DNA of 64,000 nucleotides, from positions 39,956 through 103,955 of the forward strand of contig JABDCS010000004.1 in the NCBI GenBank assembly GCA_013288005.1, written 5' to 3'. The notes below the pieces were generated by a model. The model had not been told where the DNA came from and searched no databases. It saw nothing but the letters and a program-made list of their open reading frames with translations. This document shows, one piece after another, positions 44,919 through 53,372 of the stretch (positions are counted from its first letter, which is position 1; each line of letters begins with the position of its first letter). A program made the position numbers and the translations under genes. The DNA is from Chlamydiota bacterium (GTDB taxonomy: Bacteria > Chlamydiota > Chlamydiia > Chlamydiales > Rhabdochlamydiaceae).

Positions 44919-45844
44919 AGTTTTTTCTCGACCAATTTTAAGAAATAATCTTCTAGAGAGGGCTCTTGAACTTGAATGCTTGTATAGGCCACTCCGGCCT
45001 GCATTAAGGCGTTGAGAAAAGGAGGAATCGACTTTTCATCTAGAGAAAATTGAATAGAGCGGTGCTCAATCGAATAGGGAAGACCTTGGTTTTCTGCAAT
45101 TGCGACGGTGCGTTTCATTCCATCGCCAATAGTCAATCGCAAGCGGAAAGTAGAAATACTTTTAGCCAGGTTTTCAGGTAAATCGTCGGCAATAATTTTT
45201 CCTTCTTTAAGAAAAATGGTACGATCGCAGAGCTCGGCTACCTCGTCCATTTTATGAGAGGTAAAAAGAATAGATATTCCTGTCTTTTCACGCCGATCCG
45301 AAAGAAAATCGCAAACTTCCATGGCAATATTTGGGTCGAGAGAAGCAGTAGGTTCATCGAGAAGAATAACTCTTGGATCGGTAAAAAAGGCTTTTACAAG
45401 CATCAAACGTGTGATTTGCCCTGCAGAAAGTGAGGAAACAGGTTGTTTCTTTTTTTCGAGGATCCCAAAACGTTCCAAAAGGGGATCGGCCTTTTGCGTG
45501 ATTTCCTTTCCTTTCATTCCATAAAGACGCCCATAAAAGTCCAAATTTTCTGCAACTGTGAGGATGTAGGGAAGACTCGTATAGGTGCTAGCAAAAGAGA
45601 CAGATGAGAGGATTTCTGATCGATGGTGCGCCAGGTCCTTACCAAAATATTCGATTGATCCGGAGGAAGGCGTTAGAGTTCCTAATAGCATCTGGATGGT
45701 CGTAGTTTTTCCAGAACCATTGGGTCCAAGAAGACCCAGAATCTCGCCTTCTTGCACATCAAAAGAGATTTCGTCTACAGCCGTAAAAGGGATTTTTCCT
45801 TTGTAGACTTTTTTTAATTTTTTTACGGAAACTGCAATAGACAT
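44915..45844 (-). CDS. ABC exporter ATP-binding subunit
   Basis: ATPase of 309 residues. Walker A GPNGSGKTTT (residues 40-49), signature LSAGQITRLML, Walker B VILLDEPTASLDP and the H-loop ILFTSHKMDEV are intact. The family usually has LSGGQ; here LSAGQ. A C-terminal domain after residue 220 is typical of ABC-2 exporters of the NodI/DrrA type. Translationally coupled to the permease. Confidence 0.92.
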   Translation of the reverse strand: MSIAVSVKKLKKVYKGKIPFTAVDEISFDVQEGEILGLLGPNGSGKTTTIQMLLGTLTPSSGSIEYFGKDLAHHRSEILSSVSFASTYTSLPYILTVAENLDFYGRLYGMKGKEITQKADPLLERFGILEKKKQPVSSLSAGQITRLMLVKAFFTDPRVILLDEPTASLDPNIAMEVCDFLSDRREKTGISILFTSHKMDEVAELCDRTIFLKEGKIIADDLPENLAKSISTFRLRLTIGDGMKRTVAIAENQGLPYSIEHRSIQFSLDEKSIPPFLNALMQAGVAYTSIQVQEPSLEDYFLKLVEKKL

Positions 45845-45928
45845 AAAAAAACTATAAGTTGAAACAATAAGGGTAACGCAGATTCTCTATATTAGACAGC
45901 AAAAAACTCGATAATTAATTCATAAGCA

Positions 45929-46855
45929 TTAGCTGTTAGAAGATTCATTCTCATGATGTGGCGAGGAAACCAATTGTGGAAGGGGCTTGCTTATTTTTTT
46001 ATAGCGCTCTTTCAAAATAGCACAATGCTGCATAAAATAGACGTGGAGCTCCGGATAACTCTTTTTTAGCCAGCGCATAAATAGAGCGTTTTTCTTCACG
46101 AATTGTAACCAATCCGTTTTGTACATAGTGGCCTTTTCAGCCCACGAAAATCTTCCAATATCGATTTGAATAATTTTACCTTCACATAGGGCAAAGTTAA
46201 TGGGGATATTGGGGTCGTGATCAAGAATGCCTTTATCCAAACGCGTATGAAAAAAAGAAAAAAGCGCATCGATAATCTCTTTGGCTTCTTTTTCTTCGCT
46301 GTTTTTCATCTTGTTAGTGAGAATAGGCATGATCAAATCCGCTCGTTTTTGAAGAAAAAACTCAAAATCTCCTAATTCAATCGTATGCTCCTTTTGTTCA
46401 TGATCCACTAGAGTCAATGTTTGCTTGAAACCATCTCCAGGTACCAAATGCATAAAGAGCAGCCCCGTTTGATCTCGTAGATATTCATAGGCGATTTTGT
46501 AGCTGGAAAAAGTCAAAAAGCGCTTTTTAGGAAATTTTTCCGATCTTCTCTGTTTCAAAAACTTCAGCACGTATTTTTTATCTGCAGAAAGAAAAGCATA
46601 AGATTGGACACCCGCATCGAGATAGGTGAACTTTTGCGAGAAAACATCCTCACAACCTATCAAGGGGGGTGATAGCCAGTACTTATCACAGGGCTGTGTC
46701 GGTGCAATGCATGCAAGCGAGAAGTTAGGCTTTTTTTTATGGATGTTTAGTTTTTGTGCCCAATTGCCTCCCGGGTAACCTCTGGGGAGCCATAGAAGCG
46801 CTAAGGAAAGAAAAAAAATGGAGCTAGTAAGGATGTGTTTTTTTGTGTGTGCCAT
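45929..46855 (-). CDS. Membrane-anchored protein with kinase-like features
   Basis: Protein of 308 residues from the ATG at 46855, which puts a signal-anchor (ILTSSIFFLSLALLWLP) at residues 8-24; in-frame starts at 46897 or 46963 (GTG) are possible. The soluble part resembles a small kinase fold: YLDAGVQSYAFLSADKKYVLKFLK (glycine-poor loop then a lysine, Lys98, in the beta-3 position), LQKRADLIMP, then FFHTRLDKGILDHDPNIPINF followed by IIQIDIGRF. The D-H-D-x-N-x-x-x-N and D-I-G elements recall the HxDxxxxN and D-G motifs of aminoglycoside-kinase-like proteins, with His-Asp order changed. Catalysis is uncertain. With a membrane anchor it would face the periplasm or be exported. Divergent from the MOMP-like gene. 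Confidence 0.6.
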   Translation of the reverse strand: MAHTKKHILTSSIFFLSLALLWLPRGYPGGNWAQKLNIHKKKPNFSLACIAPTQPCDKYWLSPPLIGCEDVFSQKFTYLDAGVQSYAFLSADKKYVLKFLKQRRSEKFPKKRFLTFSSYKIAYEYLRDQTGLLFMHLVPGDGFKQTLTLVDHEQKEHTIELGDFEFFLQKRADLIMPILTNKMKNSEEKEAKEIIDALFSFFHTRLDKGILDHDPNIPINFALCEGKIIQIDIGRFSWAEKATMYKTDWLQFVKKNALFMRWLKKSYPELHVYFMQHCAILKERYKKISKPLPQLVSSPHHENESSNS

Positions 46856-47081
46856 GTTTTTGATTCGTTTTAACTGCACAAAAAGCGGATTTAGCATAAC
46901 GAATCGCTGTTTTTGGATGCATAGCCAAGATTTATCACGCCTTATTTCCTCAACCAAATGCACTTTTAATGCAGAAATAAATAATAGTTTTGCTTTTCTT
47001 TAATTGACGCTCAGAATATAGCTAAAAGGCAAAAGAGAAGAATGCGAATAGACAATTTTTCTGCTAAAAAAAACTGCAGAA

Positions 47082-47110
47082 TTGACTTGCAAAAAAAAAC
47101 TCTTGATTAA
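47082..47110 (+). promoter_or_regulatory. Possible promoter of the MOMP-like gene
   Basis: TTGACT (47082-47087) with a 17-base A-rich spacer and a poor -10, GATTAA (47105-47110). An AGGGGAG ribosome-binding site lies just before the ATG at 47159. Confidence 0.3.
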
Positions 47111-47158
47111 ATGATACGTAATTGTTTACACGTAAGATGTTAAAAGGGGAGTTCCTCT

Positions 47159-48316
47159 ATGAAGAAAGCATTGAAGTTCATGATTCCAGTTTTAGGTAAT
47201 GCGGCTCTGGTATTTGCTGACGGCAATGGAGATTGCTGCCCGAAGCCGGTTCAGAAGTGCGAAACCAAATGCAAGGAAGTATGTGAGCCTTGCCCAACTA
47301 AGAAAGTATGCAAGACAACTTGCTGCACTGTAAGACCAAAACCACCTTGCGAATGCGTAACTCGCGCTTGTGATTGTGGTGTTGACTTTTTCATCACAGC
47401 TGATTTCATTTATTGGAAGGCTCGTGAAGATGGTTTAGAATTTGCCATGACAAATACTGCAGCTCCTGCTGCGGCACCTGCTCAAGGTAGAGTCAATCGC
47501 GAGCATACAAAATACAAGCCTGGCTTTAAAGTAGGTATTGGCTTGGATTTCTGTGATTGGGGTTGGGATACTTACCTTAATTACACATGGTACCGCACAA
47601 ACCATAATAACAATTCAACAGTAACAACTGTAGCTGCTGGCACAGGTTTAACACTATTGGATGCTTATTGGTTTGCCGATACCCCTGATCTAAATGCAGC
47701 GGGCACTGGTGCTACACCGGCCTATACTTCTGCTACCCAGAGCTGGAATCTACGGATGAACATCCTAGATTGGGAAATGGGACGCAAGTATTGGATTGGC
47801 AAGCATATCATGTTAAGACCACATATCGGTCTTAAAGGTGCTTGGAACCGTCAGAACCAAGGTGTTGGTTTCACTGGTGGTGATGCAGCTGGTGGAAGCG
47901 TAAACAGCAGCAATACAGAGAAGTTCAAAGGCGTGGGCGTACGCGCTGGTATGGACACTGCTTTCCATTTCTCACGTGGCTTCAGCTTGTTAGGTAAATT
48001 TGCCTTAACAGGTATGTATGAGAAATACAGAGTATCCCGTAGCGACTCTACGATAGATGCAGCTGGTGCTGCTACATCGGCAGTAAGCGTTACAGATTCT
48101 TTCTGGAATGTTGAACCAGTATTCGAGTGGTTCCTAGGCTTGAACTGGGAAACATGGTGGAGCTGCGACAACATGCACCTAGCTATCTGGGTGGGTTGGG
48201 AAGAGCAGTTCTGGGCGGATCGTGCACGTTTTATCCGTATGCCAGGAACAGCTCAACATGGCGCTGGAGATCTAGCCTTACAAGGTTTGACTCTCGGAGC
48301 AATGTTCGAGTTCTAA
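47159..48316 (+). CDS. MOMP-like outer-membrane porin with cysteine-rich N-terminus
   Basis: Protein of 385 residues. Signal peptide MKKALKFMIPVLGNAALVFA (1-20). The mature N-terminus carries 13 cysteines between residues 26 and 73 (DCCPKPVQKC, KVCKTTCCTV, CECVTRACDCG), then ITADFIYWKAREDGLEFAMT, the opening strand of the MOMP-like families of environmental chlamydiae. The rest alternates beta strands and variable Ala/Thr/Asn-rich loops, including MRPHIGLKGAW-type strands (HIMLRPHIGLKGAWNRQ) and a final strand GLTLGAMFEF ending in Phe, the signal for Bam-mediated insertion. Expected roles are porin function and a disulfide-linked envelope. A terminator follows. Confidence 0.88.
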   Translation: MKKALKFMIPVLGNAALVFADGNGDCCPKPVQKCETKCKEVCEPCPTKKVCKTTCCTVRPKPPCECVTRACDCGVDFFITADFIYWKAREDGLEFAMTNTAAPAAAPAQGRVNREHTKYKPGFKVGIGLDFCDWGWDTYLNYTWYRTNHNNNSTVTTVAAGTGLTLLDAYWFADTPDLNAAGTGATPAYTSATQSWNLRMNILDWEMGRKYWIGKHIMLRPHIGLKGAWNRQNQGVGFTGGDAAGGSVNSSNTEKFKGVGVRAGMDTAFHFSRGFSLLGKFALTGMYEKYRVSRSDSTIDAAGAATSAVSVTDSFWNVEPVFEWFLGLNWETWWSCDNMHLAIWVGWEEQFWADRARFIRMPGTAQHGAGDLALQGLTLGAMFEF

Positions 48317-48355
48317 GAGATTGGATCGCTAAGATTCAAAATCTTGCAGTTGTGT

Positions 48356-48390
48356 ACCCGGGTGGGAAACCATCCGGGTTTTTTATTTTT
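48356..48390 (+). terminator. Rho-independent terminator of the MOMP-like gene
   Basis: ACCCGGGTGG (48356-48365), GAAA loop, CCATCCGGGT (48370-48379) with one G-T pair, then TTTTTATTTTT. Confidence 0.85.
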
Positions 48391-48457
48391 CAGCGTTATC
48401 CTTTACAAAATCAACTTGAGAACAGCCTTAGTAAGGACTCGGCTTAAGAGCACACTC

Positions 48458-49576
48458 TTAAGGTGTATAAATTCGGGGGATACGCTCGTTGAAAAGACAG
48501 AGAACTTCATAAGGGATGGAATCGCAAAGTTTAGAGACCTCTTCCATGGAAATTTCCTCTTGTCCTTGCCGTCCAATTAGAACCACTTCATCGCCTACAT
48601 AAACCTCATTATCACCTACATCTACCATAAACTGATCCATGCAGATCGTGCCTCGTATAGGATAACGTTTTCCTCGAATCAAGACGGAACCTCCATTTGA
48701 AAGCGAGCGTCGAAACCCATCTCCGTATCCAACAGGAATTGTAACAATGCGTGTTTGCTTAGAAGTGACATATTTACGGCCATAACTAATTCCAGAGCCC
48801 TCTGCAACCACTTTGAAATAGGAGACCTTGGCTTTAAGTGAAAAGCAAGGGGCAATGCCCGCTAAAGCTGCCGGTGAACCAGGAGGAAGATAACCAAAAG
48901 AGAGCAAAGAAGGCCGTACCATATCCAGATGGGACTCGGGGAAATAAGCGGTTCCTCCCGAATTGGCAAGATGGCGAATAAGGGGTTTGCCTTCGAAAAT
49001 AGGATCATGAATGAGGCAAGCAAAGTCCTTAATTTGTTGAAGAGCAAAAGGATCATCAGGTTGATCGGCTGTCGCTAAATGAGAATAAATCCCCACTACC
49101 TCAAAGCATTCTAACTCTTGTAAATGGCGAAACAGCATATGGGCAGTAGCGCAACGGACCCCTGTCCTTTGCATTCCTGTATCCACCTCAATGTGGACAC
49201 GACATTTCTTCATGATTTTTTGGCAGACGGAGGCAACAAGATCCGCCTTAAATTTTGAACTAATCGTAAATTCTAATTCATAATGAATCAGATCGAGGAT
49301 TTGATCCTCGTGAATAGCCCCGAGTACGAGAATGGGGATGTGAATGCCTGACTCGCGTAATTTGATGCCTTCCTGCAGATGAGCTACACCTAAGTAATCT
49401 ACTCCCATAGCTTGAGCTACCTGGCTGACCTGGCACAAACCATGACCATAGGCATTGGCCTTCACAGGCAAGCAGAATAAACTTCGACCAATGTGATTGC
49501 GGATGAGAGAGATGTTTTTCCGCAATTGAGGAAAATCGATTTCGATCCATGCGGGATGAGGGTGTTGTACATGCAT
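48458..49576 (-). CDS. alr: Alanine racemase
   Basis: PLP enzyme of 372 residues interconverting L- and D-Ala for peptidoglycan. PLP lysine Lys39 in LPVKANAYGHG, catalytic Tyr265 in GSGISYGRKYV, EVDTGMQRTGV, HLANSGGTAYFPESHLDMVRP-type segment and MDQFMVDVGDNEV near the C-terminus are all present. The N-terminal TIM barrel and C-terminal beta domain are of normal length. Canonical alr is missing from pathogenic Chlamydia, where GlyA can supply racemase activity, so this gene marks a broader cell-wall pathway. Confidence 0.93.
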   Translation of the reverse strand: MHVQHPHPAWIEIDFPQLRKNISLIRNHIGRSLFCLPVKANAYGHGLCQVSQVAQAMGVDYLGVAHLQEGIKLRESGIHIPILVLGAIHEDQILDLIHYELEFTISSKFKADLVASVCQKIMKKCRVHIEVDTGMQRTGVRCATAHMLFRHLQELECFEVVGIYSHLATADQPDDPFALQQIKDFACLIHDPIFEGKPLIRHLANSGGTAYFPESHLDMVRPSLLSFGYLPPGSPAALAGIAPCFSLKAKVSYFKVVAEGSGISYGRKYVTSKQTRIVTIPVGYGDGFRRSLSNGGSVLIRGKRYPIRGTICMDQFMVDVGDNEVYVGDEVVLIGRQGQEEISMEEVSKLCDSIPYEVLCLFNERIPRIYTP

Positions 49577-49635
49577 AATTATTCAAATTTTCGGAGGTTG
49601 TTAGCCTCAAGCCTGCGAGCATAGCCTATCTCTAA

Positions 49636-49797
49636 CAAGGTGTTCTAAAAGCAATGTTTGACGATTTTCAGGGCTTTTTAAGCTGCTTGTGGCTTCAGAT
49701 TGTATAGATAATATCAAAATTTGTATATTAACCACCCAATCTGAAACCAAAATCAGCCAAACATCCTCGTAAAAGCGTTAATCTCAGAACACCCTCT
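49636..49797. repeat. Imperfect 160-bp palindrome, MITE-like
   Basis: The left part (AGGTGTTCT..., TGTTTGACGATTTT, GGCTTCAGATTG) is mirrored on the right (CAATCTGAAACC, AAAATCAGCCAAACA, AGAACACCCTCT). The centre has TTCAGATTG/CAATCTGAA arms. The right end carries the ACACCCTCTAAG word seen at other intergenic sites. No coding capacity. It lies upstream of alr. Confidence 0.45.
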
Positions 49798-49842
49798 AAG
49801 CGTATTATTTTGGAAAAAGTGTATTAAGCAAAGAAAACTTGT

Positions 49843-49883
49843 AAAAGCCCTCACCCTCTGTATTCAAGAGGGTGAGGGCTTTT
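49843..49883. terminator. Strong bidirectional terminator-type hairpin
   Basis: AAAAGCCCTCACCCTCT (49843-49859) is exactly complementary to AGAGGGTGAGGGCTTTT (49867-49883). It lies nine bases past the stop of the small minus-strand gene that ends at 49892. Confidence 0.8.
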
Positions 49884-49891
49884 TTTAGAAA

Positions 49892-50005
49892 TTAACGTTG
49901 GGGTCTTTGGCCTGGTTGTTGAGGCTGTTGTCTATCAGGTCTTTGACCTGGTTGTTGTGGTCTCTCAGGTCTTTCGCCTGGTTGTGGTTTATTAGGTTGT
50001 GCCAT
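49892..50005 (-). CDS. 37-residue Pro/Gln/Arg-rich peptide
   Basis: Short frame on the minus strand starting MAQPNKPQPGERPERP, then QQPGQRPDRQQPQQPGQRPQR. Support: AGGAGA lies six bases before the ATG and a strong hairpin terminator lies just after the stop, giving a complete compact transcription unit. The sequence is built from degenerate QPGQRPxR repeats, strongly basic and surely disordered, with proline and arginine enriched as in antimicrobial or RNA-binding peptides. No known family. The opposite-strand frame is Leu/Trp-rich and lacks a ribosome-binding site. Confidence 0.6.
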   Translation of the reverse strand: MAQPNKPQPGERPERPQQPGQRPDRQQPQQPGQRPQR

Positions 50006-50164
50006 AAATATTCTCCTGGTTATAGCGGAAGTTTGTTCTGCTTCCGTAACCTTAACGTAAACTTTTTAAATAAAAAGTCCAGAGTTTTTTAATAATAATA
50101 TCTCATTTTAATTACATGCGGATCATTTAATTGATGAAAAAACTCTCATCTTTAGATGCGTTTC

Positions 50165-50236
50165 TTTAGAGGGCGTTCTAAAGTAATTTCTGTTGCTTAA
50201 AGCGTCGAAATCTTAATTTATGGACACCCCTCTAAA
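50165..50236. repeat. Short inverted-repeat element with TTTAGAGGG ends
   Basis: TTTAGAGGG (50165-50173) and CCCTCTAAA (50228-50236) bound a 72-base AT-rich segment upstream of the flavoprotein gene. Same end motif as the other intergenic repeats. Confidence 0.4.
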
Positions 50237-50262
50237 TTAGGCAAAGTAATCGTGGAAAATTT

Positions 50263-51384
50263 ATGGAAAATGGTAATACACAACAGCCCTCTCCTTCTAC
50301 ACGTGTAGTGAGACTTGACCCCCCTAGCCTGCATACTTCGACAATCTTAAAAAAAAGCGCCTGCGTTCGGCCTATGCGAGAGAGATGTTTTAATATCTCT
50401 CTAGAAGAAATTCCTAAAAAGAAGATTGTGAATTGTTATGGCATGGGCGGGTCGGGCTGGACAACACTTTTTGGATCAGTGGGGAAAGCCATCCGTTTGT
50501 TAGAGGATAAAAGCAATCCGATCCGCGTGATTGGTGCGGGTTGTATGGGCCTTACTGCAGCTATTGAACTAGTCCGTCAAGGTTATAAAGTGACGGGCAT
50601 TACAGCAAAAGAACTCTATGATATTGCTTCTTGGCGTGCTGGCGGATATTTTGCGTTCGTCTCACTTTTAACCTCTCCAGAGGAACAAGCGAATCTCGAT
50701 GCTATAGGATTTGAGACCTTCTATGCTTTTCGCTCTATCTATGAAGGGAGTCATCCTTATTTAAGCCGGGATTGCCTACGCTTTTTGCCCGTTTATGGAA
50801 GTAGTAGGACAGATATCGGTCTAGATACATTGGAAAAAGAAGGATTGTTGCCTCCTTCAGAAAACGTCATTTTAGATTTCGGTGCTATTCAACATCCTGG
50901 CTACACAGCACACATGACCTACTTTCTCGACACAGTCATGATCATGAAGCAGCTGGGTGCTGAGGTGAAAAGATTGGGTATTCCCATTGAAATTCAAGAA
51001 GTTCATTCATGGGATGAAATTGCAGAAGAGACGATTTTTAACTGTAGCGGACTCGGAGGGAGAGAGTTGAATAAGGATTCGGCTATAATTCCTGTGCGAG
51101 GGCATCTGTTACTTCTCAATGACACTGCTGGAAAAGCTCATATGGATTATATCATTTATACAACAGTCGAACAGAGCCATCAAGAGGAGTACATCTACTT
51201 ATTTCCCAAAAGTTCCTCTGCTTCTTCTGAAATTCCTGATGGCTTCCCTTGTCAAGGAGTTCTCGGGGGCAGTTTTATCCCCCATACGGATAAGCTTACA
51301 GAGAGAGAACTAATGGAGCTGGATGAATTTGAGTTTGAGAAAATGTTAAGTCGTAGTCAGCGCTTTTTTTACGGCATCAAATAG
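50263..51384 (+). CDS. D-amino-acid-oxidase-like FAD oxidoreductase with permuted motif order
   Basis: Protein of 373 residues. The FAD Rossmann loop is PIRVIGAGCMGLTAAIELVR (GxGxxG, residues 91-96), late in the chain. Further motifs match the DAO family: TIFNCSGLGGRELNKD, IIPVRGHLLLL, then a YIYLFPK and GVLGGSF region. In classical DAO the stretch NYGHGGSGWTLSWG is at the C-terminus, where it closes the FAD site; here NCYGMGGSGWTTLFGSVGKA lies at residues 57-76, before the Rossmann loop, and the chain ends at QRFFYGIK. The polypeptide therefore appears circularly permuted. It probably oxidises a D-amino acid or related amine. It converges on and overlaps the S9 peptidase gene by 16 bases. 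Confidence 0.78.
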   Translation: MENGNTQQPSPSTRVVRLDPPSLHTSTILKKSACVRPMRERCFNISLEEIPKKKIVNCYGMGGSGWTTLFGSVGKAIRLLEDKSNPIRVIGAGCMGLTAAIELVRQGYKVTGITAKELYDIASWRAGGYFAFVSLLTSPEEQANLDAIGFETFYAFRSIYEGSHPYLSRDCLRFLPVYGSSRTDIGLDTLEKEGLLPPSENVILDFGAIQHPGYTAHMTYFLDTVMIMKQLGAEVKRLGIPIEIQEVHSWDEIAEETIFNCSGLGGRELNKDSAIIPVRGHLLLLNDTAGKAHMDYIIYTTVEQSHQEEYIYLFPKSSSASSEIPDGFPCQGVLGGSFIPHTDKLTERELMELDEFEFEKMLSRSQRFFYGIK

Positions 51385-53372
51385 TGCTGGAACCAAGCGA
51401 GATTTCTCTCCATCGCATCGAGTTCCATCTTAGGCTCACCCAAACTGTGACCTAAGCCTGGATAAAGAATAAAAGTGGGCTTTTTGCCGACCCGTACCAG
51501 GGCATGATAAAATTCATAAGATTGCGAGGGAGGGACAAGACCATCTCGTGTGCCGTGTTGGATCAAACAGGGTGTCATGACATTGCGCGCATGGTAAATC
51601 GGAGAACGTTCCTCGTAGATCCTTGGAACATCATAAAAATCACCAAAGTAATCGGGAACAAAACTTGGGCAATCCGAAGTTCCGCTGAAGCTGAGCAAAT
51701 TCGTAATACCTGCGCCCATAGAAGCTGCTTTGAAGCGTGATGTTTGCGTTACTGTCCAGGCGGTCATATAACCTCCATAGCTCCATCCCATAATACCCAT
51801 TTTATCAGCATCAGCCATGCCTGCTTCGATGATAGCATCTACACCTGTCATGATGTCTTCAAAGTCCTTGCCGCCCCAATCACCGTAATTAGCGCACCGA
51901 AACTCTTTGCCATAGCCCGACGATCCTCGTGGATTGGGCCTGAAAATTAAAAAGCCCGCTTCAGCGAAGGCAGCTATCGGGTAGGGATAAGGCATCCCGA
52001 TGAAAGATTCATCAAATGCCCCTGCAGGGCCACCATGAACAACCACTAAGAGAGGATATTTTTTTCCCTCCGTGTAGTCTTTGGGATAGGTTAGAAGCCC
52101 TTCAATGACAAGATCGTCCGTTGAGTGCCAAGAAACAGCATCGGTTTTAAGGAATGGATACTGAAGAAAAGAGCGATTTACTTCTGAGATTTGCACAGGT
52201 TTGAAGGCGTCTAATGGAGCGACATAAGCCTCTGGCGGGGTATTGGGTGACTGGATAATAAGACCTAAAGAGGTACGGTCATAGCTTAGGGTGGCTTCAC
52301 TAAAAAAATGGTCGCCGGCAGATAAATCTCGTGGAGGTTTGCCGTCGATAGGAACAAAACTGATGTGGTAGCGCGTGCCATGAGCTTCATAAAAGAGGAC
52401 ATCATGACCATTTGCCGACCAGCCTAATAGGCTTGGTCCTTCAAGGTGGCCTTCATCCGCCGTAGGCGCAAGCTCATAAAAATCCGACCCCACAGATGAA
52501 CGCACACCAATGCGTGTATTGTAGGCATATTTTTTGGGAGAATCGCAGCTGAGATACGCAATTTTTTGACCATCTGGGGAATAGCGAGGGAGGGACTCAT
52601 GTCGTGCGTGTTTAATCCATGGAGAAATCATCCCGGAGGTGACATCAACAGAGGCGATGCTGCTCACATAATCAGACTCATCAGAAATCATATCTGCAGA
52701 ATACCCAAATACAATCGTGTTGCCATCCGGAGACCAATCAAGGTCAACATTCGCCAGCCACGCATGTAAGCAATAATTATCGTTGGTTAAAGCCCGTGGG
52801 GCATCAGTCGAGTCGATATCGATCAACCAAAGGCGATTGACGTAGCTTGGGTTTTGGTATTCATAGGCCGCACTAGCATTTTTTTGCCTTTTCTTCTCTT
52901 CAATTTCATCTATCATTACAAACGCAATGGATTGACTATTCGGCGACCAAAGGAAAGCGTCTACCCCTTCTTCACCGTTCGTCAATTGTCTAGCTTCCCC
53001 GCCATCAGACCGAATCAGATAAAGCTGACGTGTTCCATCTCGACCGGAAAGAAAAGCGACCCACTCCCCATCTGGAGACCAACGCGGCTGGTAGGATGAA
53101 TAGTTGAGCGACGAGAAAGCATACAAATCTCCTGTGCCATCCGCCTTTGTCCGGTAGATTGTCGAATGGTAGCCGCCTTTTGTCTCCGTGAGGATTGTAG
53201 TCGTAACCACAAAAAGAGCTGTTTGATTATCGGGAGAAAGCTGGACATCCGTGATATTCTTGGTTCTCATCATTTCTCGAGGTGTCCATGTGTAGTCCTT
53301 TGCATGAAGAGAAGAAAGTAGAGGCATTGCTACTACACAAAGAGAAAATAAAACTTTCATATACTTACCCAT
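51369..53372 (-). CDS. S9 family (acylaminoacyl/prolyl oligopeptidase-like) serine peptidase
   Basis: Exported peptidase of 667 residues. Signal peptide MKVLFSLCVVAMPLLSSLHA. The N-terminal half is a beta-propeller with PD40/WD40-like repeats (QLSPDNQTALFV, RWSPDGEWVAFLSGRDG, LWSPNSQSIAFV, RYSPDGQKIAYLS). The alpha/beta hydrolase domain holds Ser531 in MGWSYGGYMTAW, Asp610 in GTRDGLVPP and His642 in PGLGHSLGE, a complete triad. These enzymes cleave short oligopeptides; a periplasmic location fits nutrient scavenging. Start at 53372 has TGAGGT upstream. Confidence 0.9.
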   Translation of the reverse strand: MGKYMKVLFSLCVVAMPLLSSLHAKDYTWTPREMMRTKNITDVQLSPDNQTALFVVTTTILTETKGGYHSTIYRTKADGTGDLYAFSSLNYSSYQPRWSPDGEWVAFLSGRDGTRQLYLIRSDGGEARQLTNGEEGVDAFLWSPNSQSIAFVMIDEIEEKKRQKNASAAYEYQNPSYVNRLWLIDIDSTDAPRALTNDNYCLHAWLANVDLDWSPDGNTIVFGYSADMISDESDYVSSIASVDVTSGMISPWIKHARHESLPRYSPDGQKIAYLSCDSPKKYAYNTRIGVRSSVGSDFYELAPTADEGHLEGPSLLGWSANGHDVLFYEAHGTRYHISFVPIDGKPPRDLSAGDHFFSEATLSYDRTSLGLIIQSPNTPPEAYVAPLDAFKPVQISEVNRSFLQYPFLKTDAVSWHSTDDLVIEGLLTYPKDYTEGKKYPLLVVVHGGPAGAFDESFIGMPYPYPIAAFAEAGFLIFRPNPRGSSGYGKEFRCANYGDWGGKDFEDIMTGVDAIIEAGMADADKMGIMGWSYGGYMTAWTVTQTSRFKAASMGAGITNLLSFSGTSDCPSFVPDYFGDFYDVPRIYEERSPIYHARNVMTPCLIQHGTRDGLVPPSQSYEFYHALVRVGKKPTFILYPGLGHSLGEPKMELDAMERNLAWFQHYLMP

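Noticed and set aside
49898..50092. 64-residue plus-strand frame rich in Leu and Trp.
   Set aside because: It is the antisense of the Pro/Gln/Arg-rich peptide gene; no ribosome-binding site.
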